NCBI GenBank assembly: GCA_003216535.1
Contig: QCIS01000009.1
Location: 1 to 64,000, forward strand
Length of the DNA: 64,000 nt
Direction: 5' to 3'
From: Prochlorococcus sp. AG-402-N08
GTDB lineage: Bacteria > Cyanobacteriota > Cyanobacteriia > PCC-6307 > Cyanobiaceae
Below, piece by piece: positions 28,988 through 39,949 of this stretch. Position numbers and translations under genes: made by a program. The notes beneath the pieces were generated by a model. The model ran no database searches and was not told the DNA's origin. It worked only from the letters and a program-made list of their open reading frames with translations. Position 1 is the first letter of the stretch; each line of letters starts with the position of its first letter.

Positions 28988-29428
28988 TTATTTTTTGTTT
29001 TCTTTTAAAAGTTGCTTTACTCTTTTTTCATAGTCATTTTTAATTTTTTCGGGAATGCTTTCTGGACAAATATTCAGAGCACTGCCAACGATCTGAAATG
29101 TCCCTGCGTTATATAATTTTTTTTCGTCAAGTTTTTCATTCCCTAATTCTTTAATAGAACCGCCGTGCTTGCCAATAATTACATTTGCAAAAGTAGCACT
29201 GGCAATGCCTAGCCCTTTATTAAAATCAATTTCAGCTTTTGAAGCAATACAAAGATAAGATGCACCCATTTGTCGATATAGGAAAAGATCTTTTTCTGAG
29301 GCAGCAATAAATTTTTTTTCGGCTTTAATTTGTTTATTTAGTGTATTAATATCAAAAAATAAAAAGGGGATAATGAGGCTAATGCCTAACAATCTTAGAA
29401 TTCTCTTTGAATAAAAACTAATATCCAT
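28988..29428 (-). CDS. Exported conserved hypothetical protein
   Basis: Function not recognised. 146 residues with a basic N terminus and hydrophobic segment (about 9-27) consistent with a signal peptide or anchor. The mature part contains two cysteines (SYLCIASKAEIDFNKGLG and LNICPESI) and a Gly-rich stretch (IIGKHGGSIKELGNEKL), and ends in a Lys-rich tail. Convergent with prs at a gap of nine bases. The domain does not match a family I can name; likely periplasmic or lumenal. Confidence 0.65.
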   Translation of the reverse strand: MDISFYSKRILRLLGISLIIPFLFFDINTLNKQIKAEKKFIAASEKDLFLYRQMGASYLCIASKAEIDFNKGLGIASATFANVIIGKHGGSIKELGNEKLDEKKLYNAGTFQIVGSALNICPESIPEKIKNDYEKRVKQLLKENKK

Positions 29429-29491
29429 TAACTAATATTATTTACTATCAAGATAACATTATTATTTTTAACATTTATAGATAAAAAGAAC

Positions 29492-30031
29492 TTATTTAAT
29501 AATTTTTATTTCGTGATGATTCTCTACTATTTTTAGTTTATTTTTGTTCCAAGAATATATTACCCTAAATCTATAATTATCCGAATCTACAAGTCTTGTA
29601 TGTTCAATTATATACCAATCTTTGTAAGAAGATTCAAAAATCATTTCGTGTTCGTCGACTTGCTTAATATTTGAAATCCCTCCATCATTGCTTAAATAAA
29701 AATTTTCTCTTATAAGTTGGTGACCTTTTAAGAATGCACGCATTTCACCTCGTTCTTTATATTGTGGATTTTCCTCAAAGAAATCATATGTTTTTTCAGG
29801 GTACCAAGTGAATTTATAGTGCGATTCCCATTCAGAATTATTCTCAAGGGCTTGTATGTTTATATTCATACATAAATTATATGTTTTTTGTGCTTCTTCA
29901 ATAAAGTACGTTCTATTGGATTTCCATAATCCAATATTTCTCGAAAACCACCTTTTTAAATTACTATTTAAATTGATTTCTGGAGGATTTTCGCCAAAAT
30001 TCAGATTTTTCTTTTGATTAATAGCAACCAT
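29492..30031 (-). CDS. Conserved hypothetical, possible lipocalin-fold (CpcS/CpeS-like)
   Basis: 179 residues, soluble, without signal peptide. The opening WFSRNIGLWKSNRTYFIEE, the alternating strands ending RFRVIYSWNKNKLKIVENHH and the overall length resemble small beta-barrel proteins such as CpcS/CpeS phycobiliprotein lyases, but the similarity is weak by eye and I do not assign that function. Divergent from sasA with 106 bases between. No other pigment-attachment gene is next to it. Confidence 0.6.
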   Translation of the reverse strand: MVAINQKKNLNFGENPPEINLNSNLKRWFSRNIGLWKSNRTYFIEEAQKTYNLCMNINIQALENNSEWESHYKFTWYPEKTYDFFEENPQYKERGEMRAFLKGHQLIRENFYLSNDGGISNIKQVDEHEMIFESSYKDWYIIEHTRLVDSDNYRFRVIYSWNKNKLKIVENHHEIKIIK

Positions 30032-30137
30032 ATATAAATAAGCCTTATTTATTTCATAGCTTATCTGTAAAATAAAAATAAATATCTTAATGTGTTTATA
30101 AGGATTAACAGCTTTTCAACACTTCAGAGGAAATCAT

Positions 30138-31256
30138 TTGAATGATAAAAAAGAGTTAAAGTTAATACTTGTAGCAGCTAGAAATCAACTTTCTAGTAAT
30201 GATATTAAGTCTCTGATAGCTTATTTAGAATCAGATGATTGTGAATTTGAGATATCCCTTCAGATTTCTGAACCCACAGAACAACCAGAATTACTTGAAT
30301 TACATAGATTGGTTGCTATTCCTGCTCTCATAAAGCTTTCCCCTGCTCCAAAGCAAATATTTGCAGGTAGTAATATTTTCTCTCAGTTACAGAAATGGTT
30401 ACCAAGATGGACACAGGAAGGCTTAACGAAAAATCTAGGGATTAATTTGCAACCATCAAAAATAGATTCAATAAGAACTCAAAAAGAATTTCTTTTGGAA
30501 GACGAACTTCTTGTCCTAAGACAAGAAAATGAGACACTAACAAAAAGAATAGAATCTCAAGAAAGATTACTTAGAATGGTAGCTCACGAATTAAGAACTC
30601 CATTAACCGCTGCAACTTTGGCTGTTCAAAGTCAAAAACTTGGACAAATAGATATTTCGAAATTGCAAGAAGTAATTAAAAGACGTCTTGAAGAAATTGA
30701 ACTCTTATCTCAGGATCTCTTGGAGGTTGGAACAACAAAATGGGAAGCGTTATTTAATCCTCAGAAAATTGACCTAGGTAATATTAGTGCTGAAGTGATA
30801 CTTGAATTGGAAAAATTCTGGAGATTGAGGAATATTGAAATTGATACCGATATTCCTTCTGATTTGCCTAGTGTATTTGCAGATCAAAGAAGAATGAGAC
30901 AAGTATTTTTAAATTTAATCGAAAATGCTATTAAATTCTCCAAAGACTCTGGATCTATAAAAATTACTATGATTCACAAGACAAATCAATGGGTAGAAAT
31001 AACAATTTGTGACAAAGGTGCAGGTATTCCTTTAAGCGAACAAAAAAGAATTTTTCTTGATAGAGTTAGGCTTCCACAGACTTCTGAAGGGACTTCAGGA
31101 TTTGGGATAGGGTTATCTGTATGTAGGAGAATAGTACAAGTCCATGGAGGGAGAATATGGGTTGTGTCTGAAATTGGACTAGGTTCTTGCTTCCATTTTA
31201 CCGTTCCTGTGTGGCAAGGACAAAATAAAGAGCAACAATACTTGACGAAAGGCTAG
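30138..31256 (+). CDS. sasA: SasA, KaiC-interacting sensor histidine kinase
   Basis: Clock-output kinase: binds KaiC and phosphorylates the regulator RpaA. The N-terminal ~95 residues form a KaiB-like thioredoxin-fold domain ([19 protein letters not shown], then [17 protein letters not shown]). A coiled linker and HisKA box [13 protein letters not shown] follow (His150). The ATPase domain has [17 protein letters not shown] and [13 protein letters not shown]. 372 residues. The start is TTG at 30138 with an AGAGG ribosome-binding site eight bases upstream; the ATG four bases on is out of frame. tRNA-Glu follows. Confidence 0.94.
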   Translation: MNDKKELKLILVAARNQLSSNDIKSLIAYLESDDCEFEISLQISEPTEQPELLELHRLVAIPALIKLSPAPKQIFAGSNIFSQLQKWLPRWTQEGLTKNLGINLQPSKIDSIRTQKEFLLEDELLVLRQENETLTKRIESQERLLRMVAHELRTPLTAATLAVQSQKLGQIDISKLQEVIKRRLEEIELLSQDLLEVGTTKWEALFNPQKIDLGNISAEVILELEKFWRLRNIEIDTDIPSDLPSVFADQRRMRQVFLNLIENAIKFSKDSGSIKITMIHKTNQWVEITICDKGAGIPLSEQKRIFLDRVRLPQTSEGTSGFGIGLSVCRRIVQVHGGRIWVVSEIGLGSCFHFTVPVWQGQNKEQQYLTKG

Positions 31257-31296
31257 CCTTACTCTTAATTTTTAATAAGCTGTTTGCTAATTTCCT

Positions 31297-31369
31297 GGCC
31301 CCATCGTCTAGAGGCCTAGGACACCTCCCTTTCACGGAGGCGACAGGGGTTCGAATCCCCTTGGGGCTA
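31297..31369 (+). tRNA. trnE: tRNA-Glu (anticodon TTC)
   Basis: A 73-base cloverleaf. The acceptor stem GGCCCCA pairs with TGGGGCT plus discriminator A. The anticodon stem CCTCC/GGAGG closes loop CTTTCAC with TTC at 31331-31333, and the T arm is AGGGG-TTCGAAT-CCCCT. CCA is not encoded. Besides translation, tRNA-Glu is the substrate for 5-aminolevulinate synthesis, hence chlorophyll and haem, in cyanobacteria. It lies 40 bases after sasA on the same strand. Confidence 0.97.
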
Positions 31370-31381
31370 TTACATAAAATT

Positions 31382-31921
31382 TCAAACTATTTCTGATGAT
31401 TTAGCTTGCCTATCTACGGCAATTAAATTTTCGGAAAGATCTTTTTTTAGTCTTTTTTCTATCATGCCTATTGGCATCCACTGACAACCTTGAACAGTAA
31501 GATCATAAATTAGTGAATTTTTTGAAGTATTTTTAATATTTTTAATTTTCCAACTACCCTCAAATTTTCTGAAATCTCCTTTTATTAAATTGAATTTTAA
31601 TAAGCCATGATCTTTATCTTCAAGTAAATCGATAGTTACTTCAGCTGAAAATTTCATGCCAAGAAAATCTTGAGCCCCAACTTGTTTAAGGTGGACATTA
31701 TTATCCTTTTGATATATTTTTTTGCTGGATAATAGATTTGGTATGTAAAGATTTAGTCGATCATAATCTGTCAAAACATTCCACAAAGATTCTAAACTTG
31801 CAGAAGTTGTAAGTTGAGCTGCAAGTCGTCTTGTTCCTCCAGAAAACTTTTCCATCGTTTGCTCAATTGTACTGAAATCATTTTTTTTTGAATGATTTAG
31901 TGATTCTTGAGGATTATTCAT
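31382..31921 (-). CDS. SRPBCC-family protein (polyketide cyclase/dehydrase, COQ10-like)
   Basis: Ligand-binding START/Bet v1-like fold. 179 residues. Typical features are the ASLESLWNVLTDYDRLNLYIPNL stretch (written in the family as V-W-x-V-L-T-D-Y), a central GMKFSAEVTIDLLED strand pair and the long C-terminal helix (MIEKRLKKDLSENLIAVDRQ). Cyanobacteria and chloroplasts have several such proteins of unknown ligand; quinone or lipid binding is plausible. It is encoded opposite to, and 12 bases after, tRNA-Glu. Confidence 0.75.
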   Translation of the reverse strand: MNNPQESLNHSKKNDFSTIEQTMEKFSGGTRRLAAQLTTSASLESLWNVLTDYDRLNLYIPNLLSSKKIYQKDNNVHLKQVGAQDFLGMKFSAEVTIDLLEDKDHGLLKFNLIKGDFRKFEGSWKIKNIKNTSKNSLIYDLTVQGCQWMPIGMIEKRLKKDLSENLIAVDRQAKSSEIV

Positions 31922-32101
31922 AAATAAATTTTTAAAATTAGATAAAAAATTATTTCTGTGTAACTATACAGATAAAAACAACAAATACTGAAAAATAAAA
32001 ATAATTTCATTTATTTATCCCGATCTCAAAACGTAACCATTTTTGTAAAATCACTACAAATTAAACTACAAATTGATAGTCTTTTATATAAATAAAACTA
32101 A

Positions 32102-33217
<1,116 letters not shown>

Positions 33218-33327
33218 ATCTTTGATATTTAGATTTAAGTTTGACCTATTAAATACTTTTTGGTTTAGACACAATATGTAGCTAATATTAGAAAAAAAGA
33301 GGATTTTAAAAAAAGAATACTAAAAAT

Positions 33328-34851
33328 ATGCCTTCAACTTTAAGTAATCCTCTAAGATTAGGTTTACGGCAGGAAAGAGTTATATCTCCACAATGCTTAG
33401 TAATATTTGGTGCTAGTGGAGACCTTACTCATAGAAAATTAATACCAGCCTTATTTGAACTCTATTTGCAAAGAAGAATTCCTAGTGAATTTGGAATAGT
33501 TGGTTGTGCGAGAAGACCTTGGACTGATAATGAGTTTAGAGAAAAGATGAAGGTAAAGCTATTAAATCAAATATCTGGTAAAGAAAGGGAGTGGGAACAA
33601 TTTTCCAATTATCTTTTCTATGAACCAGTTGACTTACAACAAAGTGATCATGTCGTAAGGCTTTCTAGAAGGTTAAATGAAATTGATAAAACACAAGCTA
33701 CTCATGGGAATAGAACATTTTATTTATCAGTATCTCCGAATTTCTATGCAAGTGGATGTAAAGCTCTTAAAGCAGCTGGTCTTTTAGATGACCCTAAGAA
33801 AAGTCGTTTAGTGATTGAAAAACCTTTTGGAAGAGATTATTCAAGTGCAAAAAAATTGAATAAGATTGTTCAAAGTTGCGCTGAAGAAAGTCAGATTTAT
33901 AGGATTGATCATTATTTAGGTAAAGAGACAGTTCAAAATATTCTTGTTTTGAGGTTTGCTAATACTATTTTTGAACCAATCTGGAACAGAAATTATATAT
34001 CAAGTGTTCAAATTACTTCATCTGAAACAGTGGGTGTTGAAGATAGAGCAGGTTATTACGAAAGCTCAGGCGCTTTAAGGGATATGCTTCAAAATCATAT
34101 GACTCAAATGCTTGCTGTTACTGCTATGGAACCTCCTGGAAAGTTTGAACCAGAAGCAATAAGAAATGAAAAAGCTAAGGTTCTTCAAGCTTCAAAACTT
34201 GCCGACGAAAATGAACCGTGGAATTCTTGTATAAGAGGTCAGTATGGAGAGGGAGGAAATATTTCCAATCAGCTCAAAGGATATAGGCAGGAAGATGGTG
34301 TTAATTGTAATAGCACAACAGAAACTTATATTGCGACAAAAGTTTTCGTTGATAACTGGCGTTGGCAAGGTGTTCCTTTTTATTTGAGAACAGGTAAAAG
34401 ACTACCTAAAAGACTTGGAGAAATAGTTTTGACTTTTAAAGACGTTCCTGTTCATTTATTTGAATCAACAATAATAAATCCTGCCCCAAATCAACTTATC
34501 CTTAGAATTCAGCCAAATGAAGGCGCTACTTTCAAATTTGAGGTAAAATCTCCTGGTTCTGGAATGAAATCTAGACCTGTTGAGATGGAATTTTCTTATG
34601 ATGAATCATTTGGAGAACCCTCAGATGAAGGCTATGTAAGATTATTAGCTGATGCAATGCTTTCTGACCCAACCTTATTTACGCGAAGTGATGAAGTAGA
34701 GGCAGCCTGGAAACTTTATACGCCATTAATTGAATTGATGGATAATTCTCCTTGGAAGTTACCTATTTATAACTATGAATCTATGACATGGGGACCTCCT
34801 GAGTCTGATCAATTAATCTCAAAAGATAATATTTTCTGGCGTAGACCTTAA
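33328..34851 (+). CDS. zwf: Glucose-6-phosphate 1-dehydrogenase
   Basis: First step of the oxidative pentose phosphate pathway, giving NADPH in the dark. 507 residues. The NADP site is IFGASGDLTHRKLIPAL (about 26-42), the active site RIDHYLGKE (residues 192-200) and EKPFGRD precedes it. The opcA ATG follows the stop by one base, the usual cyanobacterial arrangement. Cyanobacterial Zwf is redox-controlled and activated by OpcA; the cysteines present (for instance CARRP and SCAEESQ) could take part, but this is inference. Confidence 0.96.
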   Translation: MPSTLSNPLRLGLRQERVISPQCLVIFGASGDLTHRKLIPALFELYLQRRIPSEFGIVGCARRPWTDNEFREKMKVKLLNQISGKEREWEQFSNYLFYEPVDLQQSDHVVRLSRRLNEIDKTQATHGNRTFYLSVSPNFYASGCKALKAAGLLDDPKKSRLVIEKPFGRDYSSAKKLNKIVQSCAEESQIYRIDHYLGKETVQNILVLRFANTIFEPIWNRNYISSVQITSSETVGVEDRAGYYESSGALRDMLQNHMTQMLAVTAMEPPGKFEPEAIRNEKAKVLQASKLADENEPWNSCIRGQYGEGGNISNQLKGYRQEDGVNCNSTTETYIATKVFVDNWRWQGVPFYLRTGKRLPKRLGEIVLTFKDVPVHLFESTIINPAPNQLILRIQPNEGATFKFEVKSPGSGMKSRPVEMEFSYDESFGEPSDEGYVRLLADAMLSDPTLFTRSDEVEAAWKLYTPLIELMDNSPWKLPIYNYESMTWGPPESDQLISKDNIFWRRP

Positions 34852-34852
34852 A

Positions 34853-36154
34853 ATGAAACCTCAACTAACACTCCAAACCCCTTTAGAGCTGCCTTATCAG
34901 GAAATTTCTAATTACCTTAATAAATTATGGATTTCAGAAGATAAAGATAATAGTGGAGCTAATACTTTTACATTAATGGTCTGGCAGCCTGCTTGGCTAG
35001 AACAATGTTTGGTTCAAAAAGGATTAGTAAATGGACCAATTACTGGAAATTTAAGTCCAGAAATAATTGAAGTTGCTAAAAAATTTATATTAGATCAAGA
35101 ACTTCCTATCACTACTTCCCTTTGTAGTGAAGAATTATTGAATTCGTTGAAGGAAAATTTATCTAATAAAGACTTTGAAGATTTTAGAGGACAATTTTTT
35201 GAATCATCAATAAGTGAATTGAATCCAAGAAGATTAATAACTCTAGCGCCAACGTTAAATAAAAATTCAGATATCAAAACTTTTGTATCCGCTTACTGTC
35301 CATTAAGTGATACTCCAGCTATGCAACCTATATGTGGTGATTTAGTTGTTATTAGGGGGGGCTCAGCCTCAATATCTAATAAAGGATTAAAAATAATTAA
35401 TGAATTATCTATTGATGAATTACCTTCATGGTTGTGGTGGAATGGAAGCTTGGATGAATCACCTGAAATCTTCGAATATTTTACTAATTGTGGTCTAAGG
35501 TTAATAATTGATACTGCTCTTGGATCGCCTAAAAGATGTTTAAAAGTCTTAGATCAACTAAATAATTCAAATAAAGCTATTAATGATTTGAATTGGGTAA
35601 GATTGAAAAATTGGCGGGAATCATTGGCAATGATTTTTGATCCGCCTTCGAGGAGACCAATTTTAGATCATATTACTGATATTGACATTGATATCGCAGG
35701 AGATCATATGATTCAGGCTTTGTTTTTGATTTCATGGATTAGCGATAAACTTGGTTGGTCTTTTCTAAGAGTTAAAATGGATACAGAATCAACAAAAATA
35801 GAGTTTGAAAGAATTAATGGCGAAATAATTTCTGCATCAATTAATCCCTTACCTTTGGGAAATCCAAGTATTCATTTAGGACAAGTTATTGGATTGAGGT
35901 TGATTTCAAAAATTAGTGAGGTTCAAAAAAATAACACTTGTGTAATACTTGGCTGTGAATCAGTGGAATGTATGAGACTTGAAGCAGGGGGAATGGCTAA
36001 TATGGAGTTAATAGAACAAGTTGTTCCAAATTCTTTTTCTACATCAGAGTATGATGTCAGTAGATTATTGGGAAGTAGTAGAGGAAATACCAGTCCTCTT
36101 TTTGAAAATTCAATTAAAATAGCTCTTCAAATATTTAATGGTTTTAATAACTAA
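34853..36154 (+). CDS. opcA: OpcA, glucose-6-phosphate dehydrogenase assembly protein
   Basis: Allosteric activator/assembly factor of Zwf. 433 residues, matching the cyanobacterial family. LTLQTPLELPYQEISNYL at the start, the conserved middle WVRLKNWRESLAMIFDPPSRR and the Glu/Cys-rich late segment CVILGCESVECMRLEAGGM are visible. The ATG is one base after the zwf stop, and cobyrinate diamide synthase starts three bases after its own stop, so all three are likely on one messenger. Confidence 0.92.
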   Translation: MKPQLTLQTPLELPYQEISNYLNKLWISEDKDNSGANTFTLMVWQPAWLEQCLVQKGLVNGPITGNLSPEIIEVAKKFILDQELPITTSLCSEELLNSLKENLSNKDFEDFRGQFFESSISELNPRRLITLAPTLNKNSDIKTFVSAYCPLSDTPAMQPICGDLVVIRGGSASISNKGLKIINELSIDELPSWLWWNGSLDESPEIFEYFTNCGLRLIIDTALGSPKRCLKVLDQLNNSNKAINDLNWVRLKNWRESLAMIFDPPSRRPILDHITDIDIDIAGDHMIQALFLISWISDKLGWSFLRVKMDTESTKIEFERINGEIISASINPLPLGNPSIHLGQVIGLRLISKISEVQKNNTCVILGCESVECMRLEAGGMANMELIEQVVPNSFSTSEYDVSRLLGSSRGNTSPLFENSIKIALQIFNGFNN

Positions 36155-36157
36155 TAA

Positions 36158-37549
36158 ATGCCTTGTGTAATATCCTCTCCTTCAACTGATAGTGGGAAAA
36201 CTACATTATCGCTTTTGCTATCTTGTTGGGCGTTCTCAAAAGGTATAAAGATACAAACTTTCAAGGTTGGCCCGGATTATCTTGATCAACAACAACTTAG
36301 TTCAATTGGCCAACCTATTTGTAGGAATTTAGATATTTTTTTAAGTGGTGAGGAATGGGTTCAAGAAAGTTTTTTTAAACATTCTTTGAAATGTGATTTC
36401 TCATTAATTGAAGGAGCAATGGGTCTATTTGATGGATTAGGGTCAACAACCTATTCCAGCACAGCAAATATCTCTAAACTTCTCAATGCTCCAATAATTT
36501 TTATTGTTAATGCTAGAGGTCAAGTGGCGTCTCTTTTGGCAACTATTCGAGGTTTTAGAGATTTCGATAGTGAGTTGTCAATAGCAGGAATTATATTTAA
36601 TAACGTTAATTCAGATAGACATAAAAAATTAATTAAAGAAGTTTTTAAAAATGAGGATATTGCAATTCTTGGTTTTTTACCATCTGATTCAAAAATAACT
36701 TTAAACAAAGCTAATTTAGGTTTGATATCTCCAATGGATAATGGAAAAGAAATTGATGTTGAATATTTTGCAAATTTTGCTGAAAGAAATCTTGATATAT
36801 TTTCCCTTATTAAATTCCTGAAATCTCCTCAAAAGAAAATATTTAATTCTGTCAACTTTAAAGATTTGAAAATAGAAAAAAGTAAACCTATCGCTATTGC
36901 AGAAGATAAAATCTTTCATTTTCAATACCCTGAAACCAGGGAGTTTTTGAGTGAATTAGGCATACCATTGATTTCATGGAGTATTTATGATGATGAAGAA
37001 ATACCTAAGGAGGCTTCTTCTTTAATTATTCCGGGGGGTTTCCCTGAAAAATATGCTGATCATATAAGTAACTCTATAAAAAGCTTAAATTCGTTAAGGA
37101 AATTCCGCAAAAATGGATTTATATATGCCGAGTGTGGAGGGATGATGATTTTAGGAGAGTTTATAAAAGACGAAAATGGTAATAATCATAAAATGAGTGG
37201 CATCCTGCCTTTTATATCAAGAAAAAGTAAACTTTCAGTAGGTTATAGATACATTGAGGGTATAAAAAATACTCCGATCATTAAACAAAATCAATTAATT
37301 AGAGGACATGAATTTCATTATTGGGAAATTGAAAATAATTTATCTATACTTAATTTAGGAAAAGCTGAGCATCAGAAGAAACTTTCTTCCCCATGGAAAA
37401 TTAAATCTTGGAAAACTGAATACAAAAAAGAAGGCTTTTCTGATGAAAAATTACATGCAAGTTGGATTCATTTACATTTGCCAAGTTCTCCGGAAGTCGC
37501 AAAAAACTTTATAGATGCCACTCAAATTGGTTTTTCAAAGCATTCTTAA
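36158..37549 (+). CDS. cobB: Cobyrinic acid a,c-diamide synthase (CbiA/CobB)
   Basis: ATP- and glutamine-dependent amidation of cobyrinate in corrinoid synthesis. 463 residues. The N-terminal P-loop-like SSPSTDSGKTTLSLLLS (about 6-22) and FKVGPDYLDQQQLS belong to the BioD-like ATPase half. The C-terminal class I glutaminase has the nucleophile Cys326 in YAECGGMMIL and His in the HLHLPSSPE end. Prochlorococcus makes pseudocobalamin, consistent with this gene. It ends by overlapping the convergent PAP2-like gene by four bases. Confidence 0.92.
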   Translation: MPCVISSPSTDSGKTTLSLLLSCWAFSKGIKIQTFKVGPDYLDQQQLSSIGQPICRNLDIFLSGEEWVQESFFKHSLKCDFSLIEGAMGLFDGLGSTTYSSTANISKLLNAPIIFIVNARGQVASLLATIRGFRDFDSELSIAGIIFNNVNSDRHKKLIKEVFKNEDIAILGFLPSDSKITLNKANLGLISPMDNGKEIDVEYFANFAERNLDIFSLIKFLKSPQKKIFNSVNFKDLKIEKSKPIAIAEDKIFHFQYPETREFLSELGIPLISWSIYDDEEIPKEASSLIIPGGFPEKYADHISNSIKSLNSLRKFRKNGFIYAECGGMMILGEFIKDENGNNHKMSGILPFISRKSKLSVGYRYIEGIKNTPIIKQNQLIRGHEFHYWEIENNLSILNLGKAEHQKKLSSPWKIKSWKTEYKKEGFSDEKLHASWIHLHLPSSPEVAKNFIDATQIGFSKHS

Positions 37550-38025
37550 TTTATTATCAACTCAAATATATTGAGAGGAGAACCTAAAAAAAACATTCCA
37601 GGCAAAGTGATTAATGGTCCTAAAAAACTCCCCACCATAACCTCAATTTTTGTATGCCCTAGGGTTTCTTTTAAAAGTAATTCAGATTGAGGGTCTAGTT
37701 TTTTTGATAGTTTATTGATTTCTGCAGCTTGAATTCCAGCTGATTTTCGAACACCACTAGCGTCATACATAACTATTAGTGCTACAGCAACTGATAATGC
37801 GAATATTGAGCTATCAAATCCTAATTCATAACCTATCCCAGACGTAGCACCAGTTATTAAGGCGGAATGACTTGAAGGCATACCGCCAGTCTCGAACATA
37901 ATTCCAAATCTTATCTCACCAGTTGAAAAGAAATTAAATACAATTTTAAAAAATTGAGCTAGCAAACAGGATAATAAGCTCCAGAAAAGAACTGAATTAT
38001 TAAAAAAGGGAAAAAACTCAGACAT
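37546..38025 (-). CDS. DUF212 divergent PAP2 family membrane protein
   Basis: Small integral membrane protein (159 residues, three to four hydrophobic segments). It carries the divergent acid-phosphatase/PAP2 motif ETGGMPSSHSALITGATSGIG-like region (about 46-60) and MYDASGVRKSAGIQAAEINKL, both hallmarks of DUF212. A lipid-phosphate phosphatase role is possible but unproven. It lies 13 bases downstream of crtE on the same strand, so a prenyl-phosphate link is tempting but only inferred. Confidence 0.85.
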   Translation of the reverse strand: MSEFFPFFNNSVLFWSLLSCLLAQFFKIVFNFFSTGEIRFGIMFETGGMPSSHSALITGATSGIGYELGFDSSIFALSVAVALIVMYDASGVRKSAGIQAAEINKLSKKLDPQSELLLKETLGHTKIEVMVGSFLGPLITLPGMFFLGSPLNIFELIIN

Positions 38026-38038
38026 AAATTAAAAATAA

Positions 38039-38941
38039 TTATCTGTCTCTATTTGTAATAAAGTCGGCTAACGATATTAAATACTTTGCATCTGCACCCC
38101 AAGGTTCAATTGCTTTTTTTGCTTTTTCAACTAAATCAAATGCTCTTTTCTTTGACTCCTCCATTCCAAGTAATTTAGGGTAAGTAGTTTTGTCAGCTAA
38201 AAGATCTTTACCGGCAGTTTTACCTAGCTTTTCACTGCTTGAAGTTAAATCAAGAATATCATCTATTATTTGGAAGGCTAAACCAATTCCCTCTGCATAT
38301 GTTGTAAGAGCTTGTAATAGTTTTTCGTTAGCGCCTGCGATCATCGCACCTGTTCTTACGCAGGCCTTTAATAAAGCTCCAGTCTTGTGAAGATGAATAT
38401 ATTCGAGGGTTTCAAGGTCGACTTCTTTGCCTTCGCATTCTAAGTCAACAACTTGACCCCCGACTAGGCCCGGTGCACCAGAAACTAAAGATAATTCGCC
38501 AACTACATTTAATAATCTATTTGGATCGACTCCAGGACTTCTTAAAGAGACCATTTCAAAGGCCCTGGTTAATAAAGCATCGCCTGCAAGAATAGCTATT
38601 GCGTCTCCATATACCTTATGATTTGTCGGCCTACCTCTCCTCAAGTCATCATTATCCATTGCGGGCAGATCATCATGAATTAAGGACATTGTATGGATCA
38701 TTTCTATTGCTACCGCAGTAGGAACAGCAAGAGAGGGGTCTCCTCCAGCAAGTGAGCAAGATGCTAAACATAAAATTGGACGTATTCTTTTCCCTCCAGC
38801 TAAAAGGGAATATCTCATTGATTCTCTTAATATTTCTGGATTCTCAGGGCCCAAGGAAAAATCAAGTGCTTCTTCTACAACCTTTTTTGTGTTTTTAAGA
38901 TATTTTTCAAAATCAGAAATACTATTTATAACTTCAGTCAT
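38039..38941 (-). CDS. crtE: Geranylgeranyl diphosphate synthase CrtE
   Basis: trans-Prenyltransferase giving GGPP for carotenoids, the chlorophyll phytyl tail and quinones. 300 residues. It has a GGKRIRP substrate-binding region, first Asp-rich motif [19 protein letters not shown] and second motif [10 protein letters not shown]. The residues before the first Asp-rich motif ([10 protein letters not shown]-type, here [13 protein letters not shown]) are small/Met, compatible with C20 product, but product length is inferred. It follows folD on the minus strand by 37 bases and precedes the PAP2-like gene. Confidence 0.93.
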   Translation of the reverse strand: MTEVINSISDFEKYLKNTKKVVEEALDFSLGPENPEILRESMRYSLLAGGKRIRPILCLASCSLAGGDPSLAVPTAVAIEMIHTMSLIHDDLPAMDNDDLRRGRPTNHKVYGDAIAILAGDALLTRAFEMVSLRSPGVDPNRLLNVVGELSLVSGAPGLVGGQVVDLECEGKEVDLETLEYIHLHKTGALLKACVRTGAMIAGANEKLLQALTTYAEGIGLAFQIIDDILDLTSSSEKLGKTAGKDLLADKTTYPKLLGMEESKKRAFDLVEKAKKAIEPWGADAKYLISLADFITNRDR

Positions 38942-38978
38942 TTTAAAGCTTTAGTAAAAATTTTTTTCATCTTAGGGT

Positions 38979-39875
38979 TTATGGCAAAAGGTCATTAAGA
39001 GTTGATGATAAACCAAATTGTTTTTGCCAGCTAAAAATAGTATTTACAAGTAACATTGTTACTGTCATTGGTCCGACACCTCCTGGTACAGGTGTGTAAG
39101 CATATACTTTAGAAATGACATCTTCTAATAATACATCGCCACATAATCTGGTTTGATTTTTATCGGAACTTTTTAATCTATGTATTCCTACATCAATAAT
39201 TACTGCTCCTTCTTTAACAAAACTCGAATCTACAAGATTGGGTTTTCCTGCAGCCGCAATTAAAATGTCGGCTTCTCTACAGACTTTATTCAAATTTAAT
39301 GTTTTAGAATGAGTCATTGTTACCGTGCCATTTAGATTTAACAACATAAGCGATAGGGGTTTCCCAACAAGCAAACTTCTCCCAATAACAACAATTTTCT
39401 TACCTTCAATTGCAATATTTTGGGATCTTAATAAATTAATAATTCCTGCTGGGGTACATGATCTCATCGCAGGCTCATTTTTCACTAATTTGCCGATGTT
39501 TATCTCATTTAATCCATCTACATCTTTGCTTGGATTAATATGGCTGATCAATCTTTGCTCGTCAAACTTCTTTGGGATGGGAAGTTGTAGTAACATTCCA
39601 TCAATGTCCTTATCAGAATTAATTTTGATTATTAATTGTTCAACTTCTTTTTGCTTTACACTATCTTTTAGATGAAAGATAAAGCTTTTTATTCCAATCC
39701 TTGAACATGCTTTTTCCTTGTTATTGACGTAAACACCACTAGCAGGGTCTTCACCTATTCTTATTACAGCTAAACCAGGAGCCCTTTTTGCAATTTTTTT
39801 ATTACTAGAGATATAGTCATTTAATCTTTCTTCAATTTCAAGAGATAATTTTTTACCGTCTAATTTTAAGGACAT
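38979..39875 (-). CDS. folD: FolD, methylenetetrahydrofolate dehydrogenase/cyclohydrolase
   Basis: Bifunctional one-carbon enzyme interconverting methylene-, methenyl- and formyl-THF. 298 residues. It has the active-site [14 protein letters not shown] (Tyr and Lys), [11 protein letters not shown] and [13 protein letters not shown], the NADP site [14 protein letters not shown] and the signature [14 protein letters not shown]. Transcribed towards crtE. Divergent from the HD-domain gene with 74 bases between. The 5-formyl-THF cyclo-ligase at 55317 belongs to the same metabolism. Confidence 0.95.
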   Translation of the reverse strand: MSLKLDGKKLSLEIEERLNDYISSNKKIAKRAPGLAVIRIGEDPASGVYVNNKEKACSRIGIKSFIFHLKDSVKQKEVEQLIIKINSDKDIDGMLLQLPIPKKFDEQRLISHINPSKDVDGLNEINIGKLVKNEPAMRSCTPAGIINLLRSQNIAIEGKKIVVIGRSLLVGKPLSLMLLNLNGTVTMTHSKTLNLNKVCREADILIAAAGKPNLVDSSFVKEGAVIIDVGIHRLKSSDKNQTRLCGDVLLEDVISKVYAYTPVPGGVGPMTVTMLLVNTIFSWQKQFGLSSTLNDLLP

Positions 39876-39949
39876 TTAGAAAAACATCTCCTTTTTACAC
39901 CTAGCATGCCTATAATTTTAAATTATTCAAATAGATTAATCTATATTCT

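Noticed and set aside
33222-33245. AT-rich inverted repeat (TAAATCT ... AGATTTA) after petH
   Set aside because: All-AT-dominated seven-base stem, no T-run; not convincing as terminator in this base composition.
39325-39675. 116-codon open frame on the plus strand inside folD
   Set aside because: Antisense to conserved folD residues, no recognisable domain and no separate start signal.
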